In this document: positions 1-7,666 of the stretch, in pieces | Layout: each line of letters opens with the position of its first letter | Position numbering within the stretch: position 1 is the stretch's first letter | DNA from: an uncultured Clostridia bacterium | GTDB taxonomy: Bacteria > Bacillota > Clostridia > Christensenellales > Pumilibacteraceae | Direction of reading: 5' to 3' | DNA length: 17,332 nt | Assembly (NCBI GenBank): GCA_934229275.1 | Contig: CAKQDN010000034.1 | Location: 1 to 17,332 of the forward strand | The notes under the pieces: generated by a model | Database searches by the model: none | Told to the model about the DNA's origin: nothing | The model's input: only the letters and a program-made list of their open reading frames with translations | Position numbers and translations under genes: made by a program

Positions 1-731
1 CAGGTGAAGGTTTTTTCGCCCTCTTTTTCCGTCGTGGGCTGACGGGTGATTTCGCCGTCGTTCCACTTATGCTCGGTTTTCTCGGTCACGCTGTCCTCGT
101 AAGTGTCGCCGCATACTTTGCAGACGTGCTTTGTGCAGCCTTCCTTCGTGCAGGTCGGAGCGATTACGGTTTCCTCGTAGTCGTGCGCGATGAGATCGAG
201 AGCGCGACGCTCTTCCTTACCGCAGGTCGTGCATATACGCTTTTCGCTGCCCTTTTCCGTGCAGGTAGAGGGCTTTTCCGTCGTCCATTCGCCGAAAGTA
301 TGTTCCTTTGCCGAAATTTCTTCGGTTTTAAACTTCTTTCCGCACATAGTACATTCGGTGTGACGACTTCCCTTTTCGGTACAGGTGGCCTCTTTATCGG
401 TTATCCAATCGCCTTCGATATGCCTTATACGCATCGTTTCGTTTCTTTTTTCGATTTTTCCGCAATTGACGCAATAGTATTCGGTGTAGCCTTTGCTCTG
501 GCAGGTTGCCGGATGAACTTCCGCGTCGTATTCGTGATCGGCGAGTTCGGTTTCGTTATCGGTATAACTGTCGCCGCAAACCGAACAAACGTGTTTCGTA
601 TAACCTTTTGTCGTGCAGGTGGAAGCGACTACGGTATCGACGTAATCATGCTTTCCGAATCCCGTTTTTTCGGTATAAGTTTCGTGGCAATTGCCGCACT
701 CGTAAACTACTTCGCCTTCCGTAAGACATGT
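1..731 (-). repeat. Tandem CxxC repeats at the C-terminus of the GH31 protein
   Basis: From residue 1632 the protein has six complete repeats and a partial seventh running off the window. Each starts with TCxxxG (TCLTEG, TCTTKG, TCQSKG, TCTEKG, TCTEKG, TCTKEG) and carries a CxxC pair about 10 residues later (CGNC, CSVC, CVNC, CTMC, CTTC, CKVC). The unit lengths are 37, 38, 40, 40, 37 and 40 residues. Such TC...CxxCG repeats are common near the C-termini of large surface proteins of gut Firmicutes. Their function is not established here; a stalk or a metal- or disulfide-stabilised spacer is plausible. Confidence 0.9.
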
Positions 732-3700
732 GCCTTCGGTGCGCCCGATTTCGATATAATCGTGAACGTTTTCGGCAGACAAAACTACGTTGCCTGCAAC
801 TGCGAACACCGTTCCGTTACTGCTGCGATTAGTGGTTATTACGTCCACTCTGAGAATCTGATCGACTCTCGATCCGACGACGAACGAGAATTTTGCATGC
901 GCTCCGTCCGTGCCGCCCGGCAAAGTTTCGCGGACAAGCACGTTACCGTTTTTGTCGGAAACCAGAATAACCGCGGTTGAATTCAGCGCACCGAGGTACA
1001 TGGTCACCTTGACTTTTTGATCCTTTTTTACCGCAATTCCCACATGAACGCCGTTCTTTGCCGTCGCCAATCCGCTTACCGCGCTGCCGCCGACGGTGAC
1101 TTCTTTATAATTTTTAAGGTCTGTGTCGATGACGTCGCTGCCGGAAATCGTTTTGAAGAAATCGCCGTTCTTTTTAGTTACCGAGTCGGTAAACGTAAAG
1201 TAATCGAGTACATTTTCGACGTCTATCGCGTCGCCGCTTTCGTAGGTTTCGAGAGTGCGGCTGATGCATGCCGACGCGCTTTCTTTTTCGTACGAGCCTA
1301 CGGCGATTGCCACGATAGCGACGTTCGTATTGCTCTTTTCAAAGGCGTTGGAAAGCGTGAAACTAAATGTTTTTTCCTTACCGTCGGTATCGAACTTCAC
1401 GTCAACGTATCTTCCGTAGCCGCTTTTCGCGTTATCGGCACAATATATAACAACGTTTTGGTACACCGTCTTTTCTCCGTCTTTGACAGTCAGAACTCCT
1501 CCACTATGCCACGAACTTAAGTACAAGCGCACATAGTCGGTTTTGCCGTCAACTTTAACCGAGAAACTTTCGGTTCCGCTCGTCAGCGCCAGCCCCCACG
1601 AAGTTATATCTGCAATTCCTTGCTGTCCTTCGCGGATTCCGTCGTAGAAGTACAATATGCTTTTATAATCCCAGAACGGACCCGACGTGCCGTTGAGTGC
1701 GAATTCGCCGATATAGCGTTCGCTTTCGGGCAGGTTCTTTCTTGCCGGTTTAGAGCCGGGCTTGCTTCCTCTGTTAAAATAATACCAATCGAGATTGCCG
1801 GCTGCCGACAAATCGGTGAGACTGTCCAGCGCGTTCATTTCGACTTCGAGCGTGTAATCGTTATCCGTTTCGGGCTGAATCGAAACTCCCGAATAAACCG
1901 CGTTACGATAATTTGCGGAATTTGTAAACGTTATCGTGTACTCGGTTTCCTTTTCCACGTCGTAACCTATCTTAATCGTACGGTAGAAATTGGTATCCGT
2001 GTTGCCCGTTTCCAGCGTACGGGAATTATTTTCCGGATCGGTAACGGTTAAACTTACTTTCGAGCGCCAGCCGCCGATGTACACGTTTATAACGCCTTTG
2101 CCGCTGACTTTTACTTTCTGAGTAAAAGTTCCCCACCGCGTGAAAATCGTGCTGCGCGTAAGCGATGTTAAGCCGTCCGCTTTAACGGGTATGCTGTCCA
2201 GAACTGGAAGAATATGCTTATCGTCGTGATTTCCGCCGCCGTCGTTATACACGAGTGCGCCGATGCCTGAATTTTTCACGCCGGGCTTTTTGTACTCGGT
2301 AAATTCGCCGGTGTTCATTTTACCGTCCTTATGTGCGTAGTAAGCATAGTCCGAGAAAAGCGGCGAAGTTAAGTCAAGTCCGTACGTTCTGTCGGTTTCG
2401 ATTGCGGTTAAAGTAAACGGTTCGGCTGTCTTATCGCCGTACACCGCGTAAAACGCCACGTTTTCGCCTTCTCCTTCGTATGCGATCGTATATGTAACTT
2501 CTCCGTCGTGCGTGCAGTTAACGGTAAACTTTCGCAAAAACTCGCCTGTTACCGAGCCCGTATTTATCGACTGCATGTTTCCGTAATCGTCCTTAACGGT
2601 AATCATAGCCGACGCTTTGTTTCCGCCGACCAGCACGTTAAACGCGCCTTTACCGACAGTGGTTACGGTTACGGTGAATTTTCCGTCGGTCGTTTTCGCT
2701 CCGTAAGAAGCGTAATCCGACGCGTTTTTTAGTTTGAAATTTACCTTATCCGCGGCGGTGAGCGCTTCGCCGGAGAAAGCAATCTCGCCCGTCTCTTTGC
2801 CGTAAGCCACGGTGGAAATATTGCCACCCGAAACTTTTGCGACCGCGTAATACGGAACGTTGTTTACGCTCATATCAACCGAAGAAACGGTTACGTCTGC
2901 GTTATCGAGCGTGAACGTGTCAAATTCGGGTTCGGCGCCGCGCACTTCTCTTTCGCAGGAGTCGAAAGTCACTTCGACGGTGTTTGCCTTGCTTATTTCC
3001 GACGAGAAGGTTATTTCATACACGTCGCCGTCGGGGGTCGATCCGTTATAAGAGAAGGGAACGGCATTCTTTTCGCGAACGCAATAAGTCGCGTTTACCG
3101 TCTGCCCGTTTACCTTAACCGATGCGGGTGCGCTCCATCCGTAAGGAACGTGAACGCGCACTTTCCAGTTGCGGTTATTGAACGCTCTGTCGCCGGTAAA
3201 TCCGCCTTTTGCGGCGTCTATTACGAGGCGAGCGACTTTTCCTCCGTCCGAATAAGACGCGCGATATGCGGTTTCGCGATATTTGCCGTCTTTATAAGCG
3301 AGAGTCGTAGTATCGTCTTCGTACAGCACTCCGCTCGTTTCTCCCTCGTTTGCAGGGTACCAGTCGAGCGCGAGATTGCTCCAATCTTTTTCGCGCGTGT
3401 TTTTCATATCCTCTGCAAGCGTGATCGCGCTTCCTGCGCGGACGAATATAGGCGAAGTGGACGAGTCGTGCCGAACTTCGATTACCTTAGGTCCGGCGTA
3501 AGCGTTGCCCGTCCAGACGTCGATCCATTCTCCGTCGGGAATGAAAACGTCTCTCTTGTTTCCTTCCTCGCGGCACATGCTCAGTTTTGCGCCGCCTGTT
3601 CCTTCATAATATTCCACTTTGAGGTCGTAAATTTTTCCGGCAACGAAATCATAATCGATTTCCACTACTTCGCTGTTCGAAGCCTTCCAGTGATCGAGAA

Positions 3701-5624
3701 CTTTGTTGCCGTTTATATAAACTCTGCAACCGTCGTCGCTCAAAATCGAGTATTTGCCGGTGGTTTTGGGGATAAACTTTCCGGTGATGATTGCCGAGAA
3801 GTTATCCGCTCCCACTCCCTCTGCCGGCGAGCCTTTACCCCAGTCGAAGTCGATTTTATCTATATCGGTCGTGACGACGGGATCTCCTTCGAGATTGCGG
3901 TTGCCGAAAAGCGACATTTTAAGCGCATGGAATTCGTTTGCCGACGCAGCCACAACCTTGTTGGTCATCGGAGCGACGAGAATATTTTCACCTAAAAGAT
4001 ACTGATCGGTGCGCTTGGACTGCTCGTACTGCGGATAATCGAATTCGAGCGAGCGCATCATGGGCATGCCGGTCATATAGTTTTCGTGCGACAGAGCGTA
4101 ATAAACGGGTAACAAATGATACCGCATGGACAAATAGTTACGCGTTACCTCGGTTTCGTAATCGCCGTACGCCCAGGGCGTTCTGGCAATCGACACGTCT
4201 CTGTTGCTGTGCGTTCTGTAAATGGGCGAGAGCGCGCCGTACTGAGTCCAACGCAGATACAGTCCGCTACCGGGTTTGCCGACGTGACCTCCCAGGTCGC
4301 TCGACTCATACGCTATGCCGTTCATTCCGGCTTTGATCATATTGGCAACTTCCTGATTAAGCGAGTCGCCGTTCGTAGAAATATCGCCCGTCCACTGCAA
4401 CGAATAGCGATGCGACATGACGTTCTGAATTCCTTTATAACTTCCGTGCCTTATATTGTCCACGTTTGCCATTATGAACGCGCGGCGTGCGTATTCTTCG
4501 CCGGCTGCCGCTGCCAGTTCGGCAAAATAATGTTCGGTGACCGACTGATAAACGTACATACCGATGGTTTCGCGGTTTATTCCGCTCGTGGGCGAAACAA
4601 GTCCTCCGCGAGTCCAGTTACGGTCATACCACCATGCGTCCAGTCCTTTTTCGAGCAGCGAAGTAAGCCCTGCGCTTCTGTATGCGATTTCCTTCGGAGA
4701 GAATGCGTTTGCCGCTCCGTCCGCCATCTTAACGTGGTCGTTTGCCATAACGTTTATATTCTGATCGTGCATCTGCTTGAAGAAAGCCGCGATGTCGGGG
4801 AACAGATCGGTGTTTATATCGTAACCGACGCCGTACAAATCTCCGGACGAACGGCGCCAGTCGGTGTCCAACACGAAATTGTCGATATAGAAATCGTGAT
4901 CGTAGTACTGCTGCACTACCGCCTGCGCGCTTTCCGCGGTATATTCGTAATATCTCGACTCCCACAGTCCGAGCGCGGAGAGCGGCAGCATGTTGGTTCT
5001 GCCCGTCAGTTTAACGTACTCGCTGCGCAGTTTTTTACCGTCGCCCCCGGCAAGAATAACGTATATATCTTTCGCTTCGTTTTCGATTTTATAACCGGAT
5101 AACGGATCGTCGGTTATTCCCGAAAAATATCCGCCTTCGGGAGGCGTAACTCTCGGGCAATCGTTTATCGCAAACGCTTCGGGTGTGTTCGAAGGAGTGG
5201 GCAGTTCTCCGCTGTTGCTTTCTTTGCCCGAGTAACTCCACACGTGTTTTCTCGTTTTCGAATCCTTTATGTAAGAGCCTTTAAGATCTGTTGCGTTTTT
5301 GCGCACATATACTTTATACTCGCCGGTGTTTATAACGCAAAAATTACCTTCGGTCACCACCGTAAAATCCGCGCCCTTATATTCGCTCCTGCCTGCTATC
5401 TGAAGCGTTTCTGCGTCGGTGAAACCGTCGTTCGATTTCAATTCCAGCCTTATTACGTCGCTGCTTAAAACGGTAACTCGCACGTTGCCCTCAATTACGG
5501 AACGAGGAGTCCCTTCTGCACGCACCGTTTCTATCGAACAGCCTATCGAAACAAGTGCCGCGATAAGCGAAAACGTAAGCGCAAGCACAAGCAACAACTT
5601 ACCAAATCCTCTCGTTTTACCCAA
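1..5624 (-). CDS. Secreted multi-modular GH31 family alpha-glycosidase, 3' end outside window
   Basis: The frame is open from a TTG at 5624 to the window edge (1,874 residues visible). The TTG is chosen because GGAGGT lies 7 nt upstream and no ATG is near. Residues 1-38 are a signal peptide: a basic start, a Leu-rich core, then either IGC (weak lipobox) or VRA-E (signal peptidase I). A GH31 N-terminal beta domain precedes a TIM barrel (about 235-500) with VLDTDW near 255. WWYDRNW holds the likely nucleophile D334, and WTGD holds the likely acid/base D414. After LLGENILVAP a PA14 domain (about 565-690, DDGCRVYING) interrupts the GH31 C-terminal sheets, which resume at VFIPDGEWIDVW. Four beta-rich modules (about 900-1630) and CxxC repeats (1632 on) follow. 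GH31 includes alpha-glucosidases, alpha-xylosidases, sulfoquinovosidases and alpha-N-acetylgalactosaminidases. The Glu often found after the nucleophile is absent (DRNW), so the substrate is open. An extracellular glycan-degrading role controlled by the divergent AraC gene is inferred. Confidence 0.9.
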   Translation of the reverse strand, partial: MGKTRGFGKLLLVLALTFSLIAALVSIGCSIETVRAEGTPRSVIEGNVRVTVLSSDVIRLELKSNDGFTDAETLQIAGRSEYKGADFTVVTEGNFCVINTGEYKVYVRKNATDLKGSYIKDSKTRKHVWSYSGKESNSGELPTPSNTPEAFAINDCPRVTPPEGGYFSGITDDPLSGYKIENEAKDIYVILAGGDGKKLRSEYVKLTGRTNMLPLSALGLWESRYYEYTAESAQAVVQQYYDHDFYIDNFVLDTDWRRSSGDLYGVGYDINTDLFPDIAAFFKQMHDQNINVMANDHVKMADGAANAFSPKEIAYRSAGLTSLLEKGLDAWWYDRNWTRGGLVSPTSGINRETIGMYVYQSVTEHYFAELAAAAGEEYARRAFIMANVDNIRHGSYKGIQNVMSHRYSLQWTGDISTNGDSLNQEVANMIKAGMNGIAYESSDLGGHVGKPGSGLYLRWTQYGALSPIYRTHSNRDVSIARTPWAYGDYETEVTRNYLSMRYHLLPVYYALSHENYMTGMPMMRSLEFDYPQYEQSKRTDQYLLGENILVAPMTNKVVAASANEFHALKMSLFGNRNLEGDPVVTTDIDKIDFDWGKGSPAEGVGADNFSAIITGKFIPKTTGKYSILSDDGCRVYINGNKVLDHWKASNSEVVEIDYDFVAGKIYDLKVEYYEGTGGAKLSMCREEGNKRDVFIPDGEWIDVWTGNAYAGPKVIEVRHDSSTSPIFVRAGSAITLAEDMKNTREKDWSNLALDWYPANEGETSGVLYEDDTTTLAYKDGKYRETAYRASYSDGGKVARLVIDAAKGGFTGDRAFNNRNWKVRVHVPYGWSAPASVKVNGQTVNATYCVREKNAVPFSYNGSTPDGDVYEITFSSEISKANTVEVTFDSCEREVRGAEPEFDTFTLDNADVTVSSVDMSVNNVPYYAVAKVSGGNISTVAYGKETGEIAFSGEALTAADKVNFKLKNASDYASYGAKTTDGKFTVTVTTVGKGAFNVLVGGNKASAMITVKDDYGNMQSINTGSVTGEFLRKFTVNCTHDGEVTYTIAYEGEGENVAFYAVYGDKTAEPFTLTAIETDRTYGLDLTSPLFSDYAYYAHKDGKMNTGEFTEYKKPGVKNSGIGALVYNDGGGNHDDKHILPVLDSIPVKADGLTSLTRSTIFTRWGTFTQKVKVSGKGVINVYIGGWRSKVSLTVTDPENNSRTLETGNTDTNFYRTIKIGYDVEKETEYTITFTNSANYRNAVYSGVSIQPETDNDYTLEVEMNALDSLTDLSAAGNLDWYYFNRGSKPGSKPARKNLPESERYIGEFALNGTSGPFWDYKSILYFYDGIREGQQGIADITSWGLALTSGTESFSVKVDGKTDYVRLYLSSWHSGGVLTVKDGEKTVYQNVVIYCADNAKSGYGRYVDVKFDTDGKEKTFSFTLSNAFEKSNTNVAIVAIAVGSYEKESASACISRTLETYESGDAIDVENVLDYFTFTDSVTKKNGDFFKTISGSDVIDTDLKNYKEVTVGGSAVSGLATAKNGVHVGIAVKKDQKVKVTMYLGALNSTAVILVSDKNGNVLVRETLPGGTDGAHAKFSFVVGSRVDQILRVDVITTNRSSNGTVFAVAGNVVLSAENVHDYIEIGRTEGTCLTEGEVVYECGNCHETYTEKTGFGKHDYVDTVVASTCTTKGYTKHVCSVCGDSYTDNETELADHEYDAEVHPATCQSKGYTEYYCVNCGKIEKRNETMRIRHIEGDWITDKEATCTEKGSRHTECTMCGKKFKTEEISAKEHTFGEWTTEKPSTCTEKGSEKRICTTCGKEERRALDLIAHDYEETVIAPTCTKEGCTKHVCKVCGDTYEDSVTEKTEHKWNDGEITRQPTTEKEGEKTFT
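954..2642 (-). repeat. Four divergent beta-rich modules in the GH31 protein (anchor to anchor)
   Basis: Four segments align without gaps over 18 residues: FNVLVGGNKASAMITVKD, INVYIGGWRSKVSLTVTD, VRLYLSSWHSGGVLTVKD and VTMYLGALNSTAVILVSD. The small residue after the third strand position falls at residues 1000, 1184, 1370 and 1545, giving spacings of 184, 186 and 175. This supports tandem duplication of a roughly 180-residue beta-sandwich, perhaps carbohydrate-binding. The family is not recognised. Coordinates cover the first to the last anchor, and true module borders extend beyond them. Confidence 0.65.
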
Positions 5625-5631
5625 AATTTTT

Positions 5632-5637
5632 ACCTCC
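5632..5637 (-). promoter_or_regulatory. Shine-Dalgarno site fixing the TTG start of the GH31 gene
   Basis: The minus strand reads GGAGGT followed by a 7-nt spacer and TTG. No ATG or GTG lies at a suitable distance, so this site decides the start and places a complete signal peptide in frame. Confidence 0.85.
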
Positions 5638-5660
5638 GTTAATTTTTTTTGCGAAATCGC

Positions 5661-5690
5661 TTGACTTTTTCGCAAATATAGTTGTATCAT
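5661..5690 (+). promoter_or_regulatory. Candidate promoter of the AraC regulator gene
   Basis: TTGACT (5661-5666) and TATCAT (5685-5690) are separated by 18 nt on the plus strand, giving a leader of about 125 nt. A perfect TATAAT at 5738-5743 with no good -35 is an alternative, perhaps activator-dependent, promoter. Confidence 0.45.
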
Positions 5691-5702
5691 AATTATGATA
5701 CA
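5683..5702. promoter_or_regulatory. 20-bp perfect palindrome between the GH31 and AraC genes
   Basis: TGTATCATAATTATGATACA is its own reverse complement. It contains TATCAT and TATGAT on both strands, so it could supply -10 elements in both directions or act as an operator for a dimeric regulator. It starts 58 bp upstream of the GH31 start codon. Confidence 0.7.
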
Positions 5703-5742
5703 TCAAAAACGGATTATTTTGTTAAAGTCATTAACCATATAA

Positions 5743-5809
5743 TTAAAGGATATTGTCATTTTTTCGGATATTTCTGCAAATAGTGCATTTTTCTTAAAGA
5801 ATATTGTCA
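5743..5809 (+). promoter_or_regulatory. 16-bp direct repeat, candidate AraC-type operator
   Basis: TTAAAGGATATTGTCA (5743-5758) and TTAAAGAATATTGTCA (5794-5809) match at 15 of 16 positions, start to start 51 bp (about five helical turns). A partial GGATATT lies between them at 5766-5772. AraC-family proteins typically bind direct repeats. The first copy abuts the TATAAT at 5738-5743 and the second ends 3 nt before the GGAGG of the regulator gene, so autoregulation is plausible. That this regulator is the binder is inference. Confidence 0.6.
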
Positions 5810-5822
5810 CACGGAGGAAAAT

Positions 5823-6617
5823 ATGCGGTACGAACTTTTCCGCGACACGCTCGCTCTTTACAAGTGCGACGAGTGCGCAAGTTACGAGCATTTTCATAAG
5901 TCTATCGAACTTGTTTACAACATAAATCGCGATCGCATGGTAAAAATTGACATGAAGCGTATTATGCTCGGAAAGGACGAAGTACTTGTTCTCATGCCGT
6001 GGCAAATTCACGCGCTGTACTCCGAACCCGAAAAGCACAATCTCGGATACTGCACTATTTTGCCGTCCGACTACTCCGATGTTTTTCTGAAAGAAATAGG
6101 CGATATGCGCCCCGACGACTGCATAATTCACGACAAGAGTAAAACCGCGCTTTTCAAAAGAGAAATGGAAGGTCTTGTAAACGGATGCACCGCCGACAAC
6201 CGCTTCACTCGCGACGCTCACATAAATGCGCTTTTAGGGCTTATAATCGACTCGATGGAATTCCACCACGACAAAGAAGCATATCAGGCGGGCAACTTCG
6301 TTCAGTCGGTAATCGCATATGTGGACAAACACTACGCCGAAGACCTCTCTCTGGAAAAAATCGCCGCCGAATTCGGCTATTCGAAGTACTATTTTTCGCG
6401 TCTTTTCAACAAGTATTTCAACACCAACTTCACGAATTACGTCAACACGGTGCGCATACACAAGTCGTTTGACCTTATCAAAAAACACCGCTCGAGCGAA
6501 GTGTTCTACAAAGTGGGCTTTTCGTCCATCCAGCAGTACATAACTTATTTCAAGCGTACCACCGGCACCACTCCTTCTAAGTTCCGTTTCGAAAAAAGTT
6601 TTAAAAACTGTAACTGA
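5823..6617 (+). CDS. AraC family transcriptional regulator
   Basis: This 264-residue protein starts at ATG behind GGAGG (5-nt spacer). Its N-terminal half is a cupin-like sensing domain carrying HFH at residues 23-25 and E29, as expected for an AraC_binding cupin. The C-terminal 100 residues (about 160-260) form the double helix-turn-helix: DLSLEKIAAEFGYSKYYFSRLF is the first helix pair, and VGFSSIQQYITYFKR with the closing G-x-TP-x-x-FR signature is the second. There is no membrane segment, so a cytoplasmic DNA-binding protein responding to a small ligand, often a sugar, is likely. It diverges from the GH31 gene across a 198-bp region rich in symmetric and repeated sequence, and it is the obvious candidate regulator of that gene. 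The ligand is unknown. Confidence 0.93.
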   Translation: MRYELFRDTLALYKCDECASYEHFHKSIELVYNINRDRMVKIDMKRIMLGKDEVLVLMPWQIHALYSEPEKHNLGYCTILPSDYSDVFLKEIGDMRPDDCIIHDKSKTALFKREMEGLVNGCTADNRFTRDAHINALLGLIIDSMEFHHDKEAYQAGNFVQSVIAYVDKHYAEDLSLEKIAAEFGYSKYYFSRLFNKYFNTNFTNYVNTVRIHKSFDLIKKHRSSEVFYKVGFSSIQQYITYFKRTTGTTPSKFRFEKSFKNCN

Positions 6618-6669
6618 CCTCTCCATTCGAAATAATAAACATCCGCTCGTATAGCGAATTAATCGTAAA

Positions 6670-6712
6670 AAATCCCGACCTTATCGTTTTTAAAAGTCGG
6701 GATTTGTTTTTT
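6670..6712 (+). terminator. Intrinsic terminator of the AraC gene
   Basis: A perfect 10-bp stem, AAATCCCGAC (6670-6679) with GTCGGGATTT (6696-6705), and a 16-nt loop precede GTTTTTT. An A-run before the stem means it could also act on the minus strand. Confidence 0.88.
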
Positions 6713-6745
6713 GTCTTATCACCGCTACTTTATTTGTCTTATCAC
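6710..6745. repeat. 13-bp direct repeat between two terminators
   Basis: TTTGTCTTATCAC occurs at 6710-6722 and again at 6733-6745, 23 bp start to start. It lies in the convergent gap between the AraC and phosphodiesterase genes, where no promoter is expected. The rest of this 255-bp gap holds only the two terminators. Confidence 0.7.
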
Positions 6746-6814
6746 TCTTTATAGACGAGGTTTCGTGTTTTTTCCGTTCTATTTGCAATAGCGGTTGAGA
6801 ATTTACGTTAAATT

Positions 6815-6851
6815 AGCAAAAAAGAGCAGCCTCGTTCTGAGGTCGCTCTTT
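6815..6851 (-). terminator. Intrinsic terminator of the fakA-degV-phosphodiesterase operon
   Basis: On the minus strand a stem made of GAGC/GCTC and CCTC/GAGG, with one mismatch and a GU pair between them and a 5-nt loop, is flanked by AAA and a T-run. It lies 22 bp beyond the stop of the phosphodiesterase gene. Confidence 0.82.
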
Positions 6852-6872
6852 CATTCGGTTTTATATTGAATT

Positions 6873-7643
6873 TTACGGTTTTATGCCGCCGTTGGTTTCG
6901 ATGACGTCGGGATTAAACCTAAGCGCCTGTTGCATTTCGGCGTCGTCGGACAAAATCCACACGCCCAATTTGAAATTCTCATGCACGAGGCGAGCGTATT
7001 CGTCGCTGACGGGCGGCGTTTTGTTCCAACTCGTGGCACGGTTATCGAAGCGCATCCACACGGTCGTGTCGTGACCCGAAGAAAAACTTTTAAGTCTTTC
7101 GAGCGCGGCGACAGACACCGCTCCGTCGTAATGCAACGGCGCGGACGGGAACGTTACCGCAAATTTTTCGAGAAGGTCGAGATCGGAACACGTCAGCCCG
7201 ACTTTGCCTTCAAGTCCGTGTTTTTTTATTATTTCGAACGTTTTTTGCTGCAATTCGGGCGGAAACGACTGCACGACGTTATCGATTTTGGCTTCGATTC
7301 CGGCATATTTCATATAGTCGAGCGCCTGCGAAAGCGAAGGGACGTGTTCGCCCGTGAACCGCTTGTCGAACCACGCTCCGACGTCCGTTTCGGAAAGATA
7401 ACTAAAATCGACGTCGGTGATTTTAACGTCGCCCGTGATTTTCTCGCCGGCGATACTTCCGGTGCGGTCGAGCGACCAATCGTGCAGAACGACTATTTCT
7501 CCGTCGCGCGTGTACTTGGGGTCGAACTCGATTATATCGTAGCCCTGCCGGACAGCCTCGCGGAAAGCCGCCATGGTGTTTTCGGGGCAATCGGTGCCGA
7601 CTCCTCTGTGAGCCTGCAATTTGCAATTAGTGTTTTTATACAT
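6873..7643 (-). CDS. Glycerophosphodiester phosphodiesterase family protein
   Basis: This 256-residue protein hydrolyses glycerophosphodiesters to sn-glycerol-3-phosphate and an alcohol, going by its family. The family signature is intact: HRG (12-14), ENT (21-23), IEFD with metal-ligand candidates E39 and D41, DG and LHD (H54, D55), LDRT (58-61), IEAK (116-119, E117) and a C-terminal DVIETNGG. There is no signal peptide or membrane segment, so it should be cytoplasmic, unlike the secreted GlpQ type. It starts 23 bp after the degV stop with only a weak ribosome binding site, which suggests translation coupled to degV. As the last gene of the fak operon it may supply glycerol-3-phosphate as acyl acceptor or recycle lipid head groups. 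The exact substrate is unknown. Confidence 0.93.
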   Translation of the reverse strand: MYKNTNCKLQAHRGVGTDCPENTMAAFREAVRQGYDIIEFDPKYTRDGEIVVLHDWSLDRTGSIAGEKITGDVKITDVDFSYLSETDVGAWFDKRFTGEHVPSLSQALDYMKYAGIEAKIDNVVQSFPPELQQKTFEIIKKHGLEGKVGLTCSDLDLLEKFAVTFPSAPLHYDGAVSVAALERLKSFSSGHDTTVWMRFDNRATSWNKTPPVSDEYARLVHENFKLGVWILSDDAEMQQALRFNPDVIETNGGIKP

Positions 7644-7666
7644 AATCTAAAAATTTTGCGCCGGAA

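Noticed and set aside
1..731. CRISPR-like regular repeat at the left end
   Set aside because: The roughly 111-120 bp periodicity is protein-level only: nucleotide copies are not identical and the reading frame is continuous.
69..980. Plus-strand open frame at the left edge (303 codons)
   Set aside because: The opposite strand carries the regular CxxC repeats of the GH31 protein, and the plus frame only mirrors their codon pattern.
4116..5102. Long plus-strand open frame opposite the GH31 gene (328 codons)
   Set aside because: It is antisense to the conserved GH31 catalytic domain, its translation has no recognisable motif, and no ribosome binding site or promoter supports it.
5703..6221. 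Minus-strand open frame opposite the AraC gene
   Set aside because: The AraC frame has conserved cupin and helix-turn-helix motifs and a good ribosome binding site; the antisense frame has neither.
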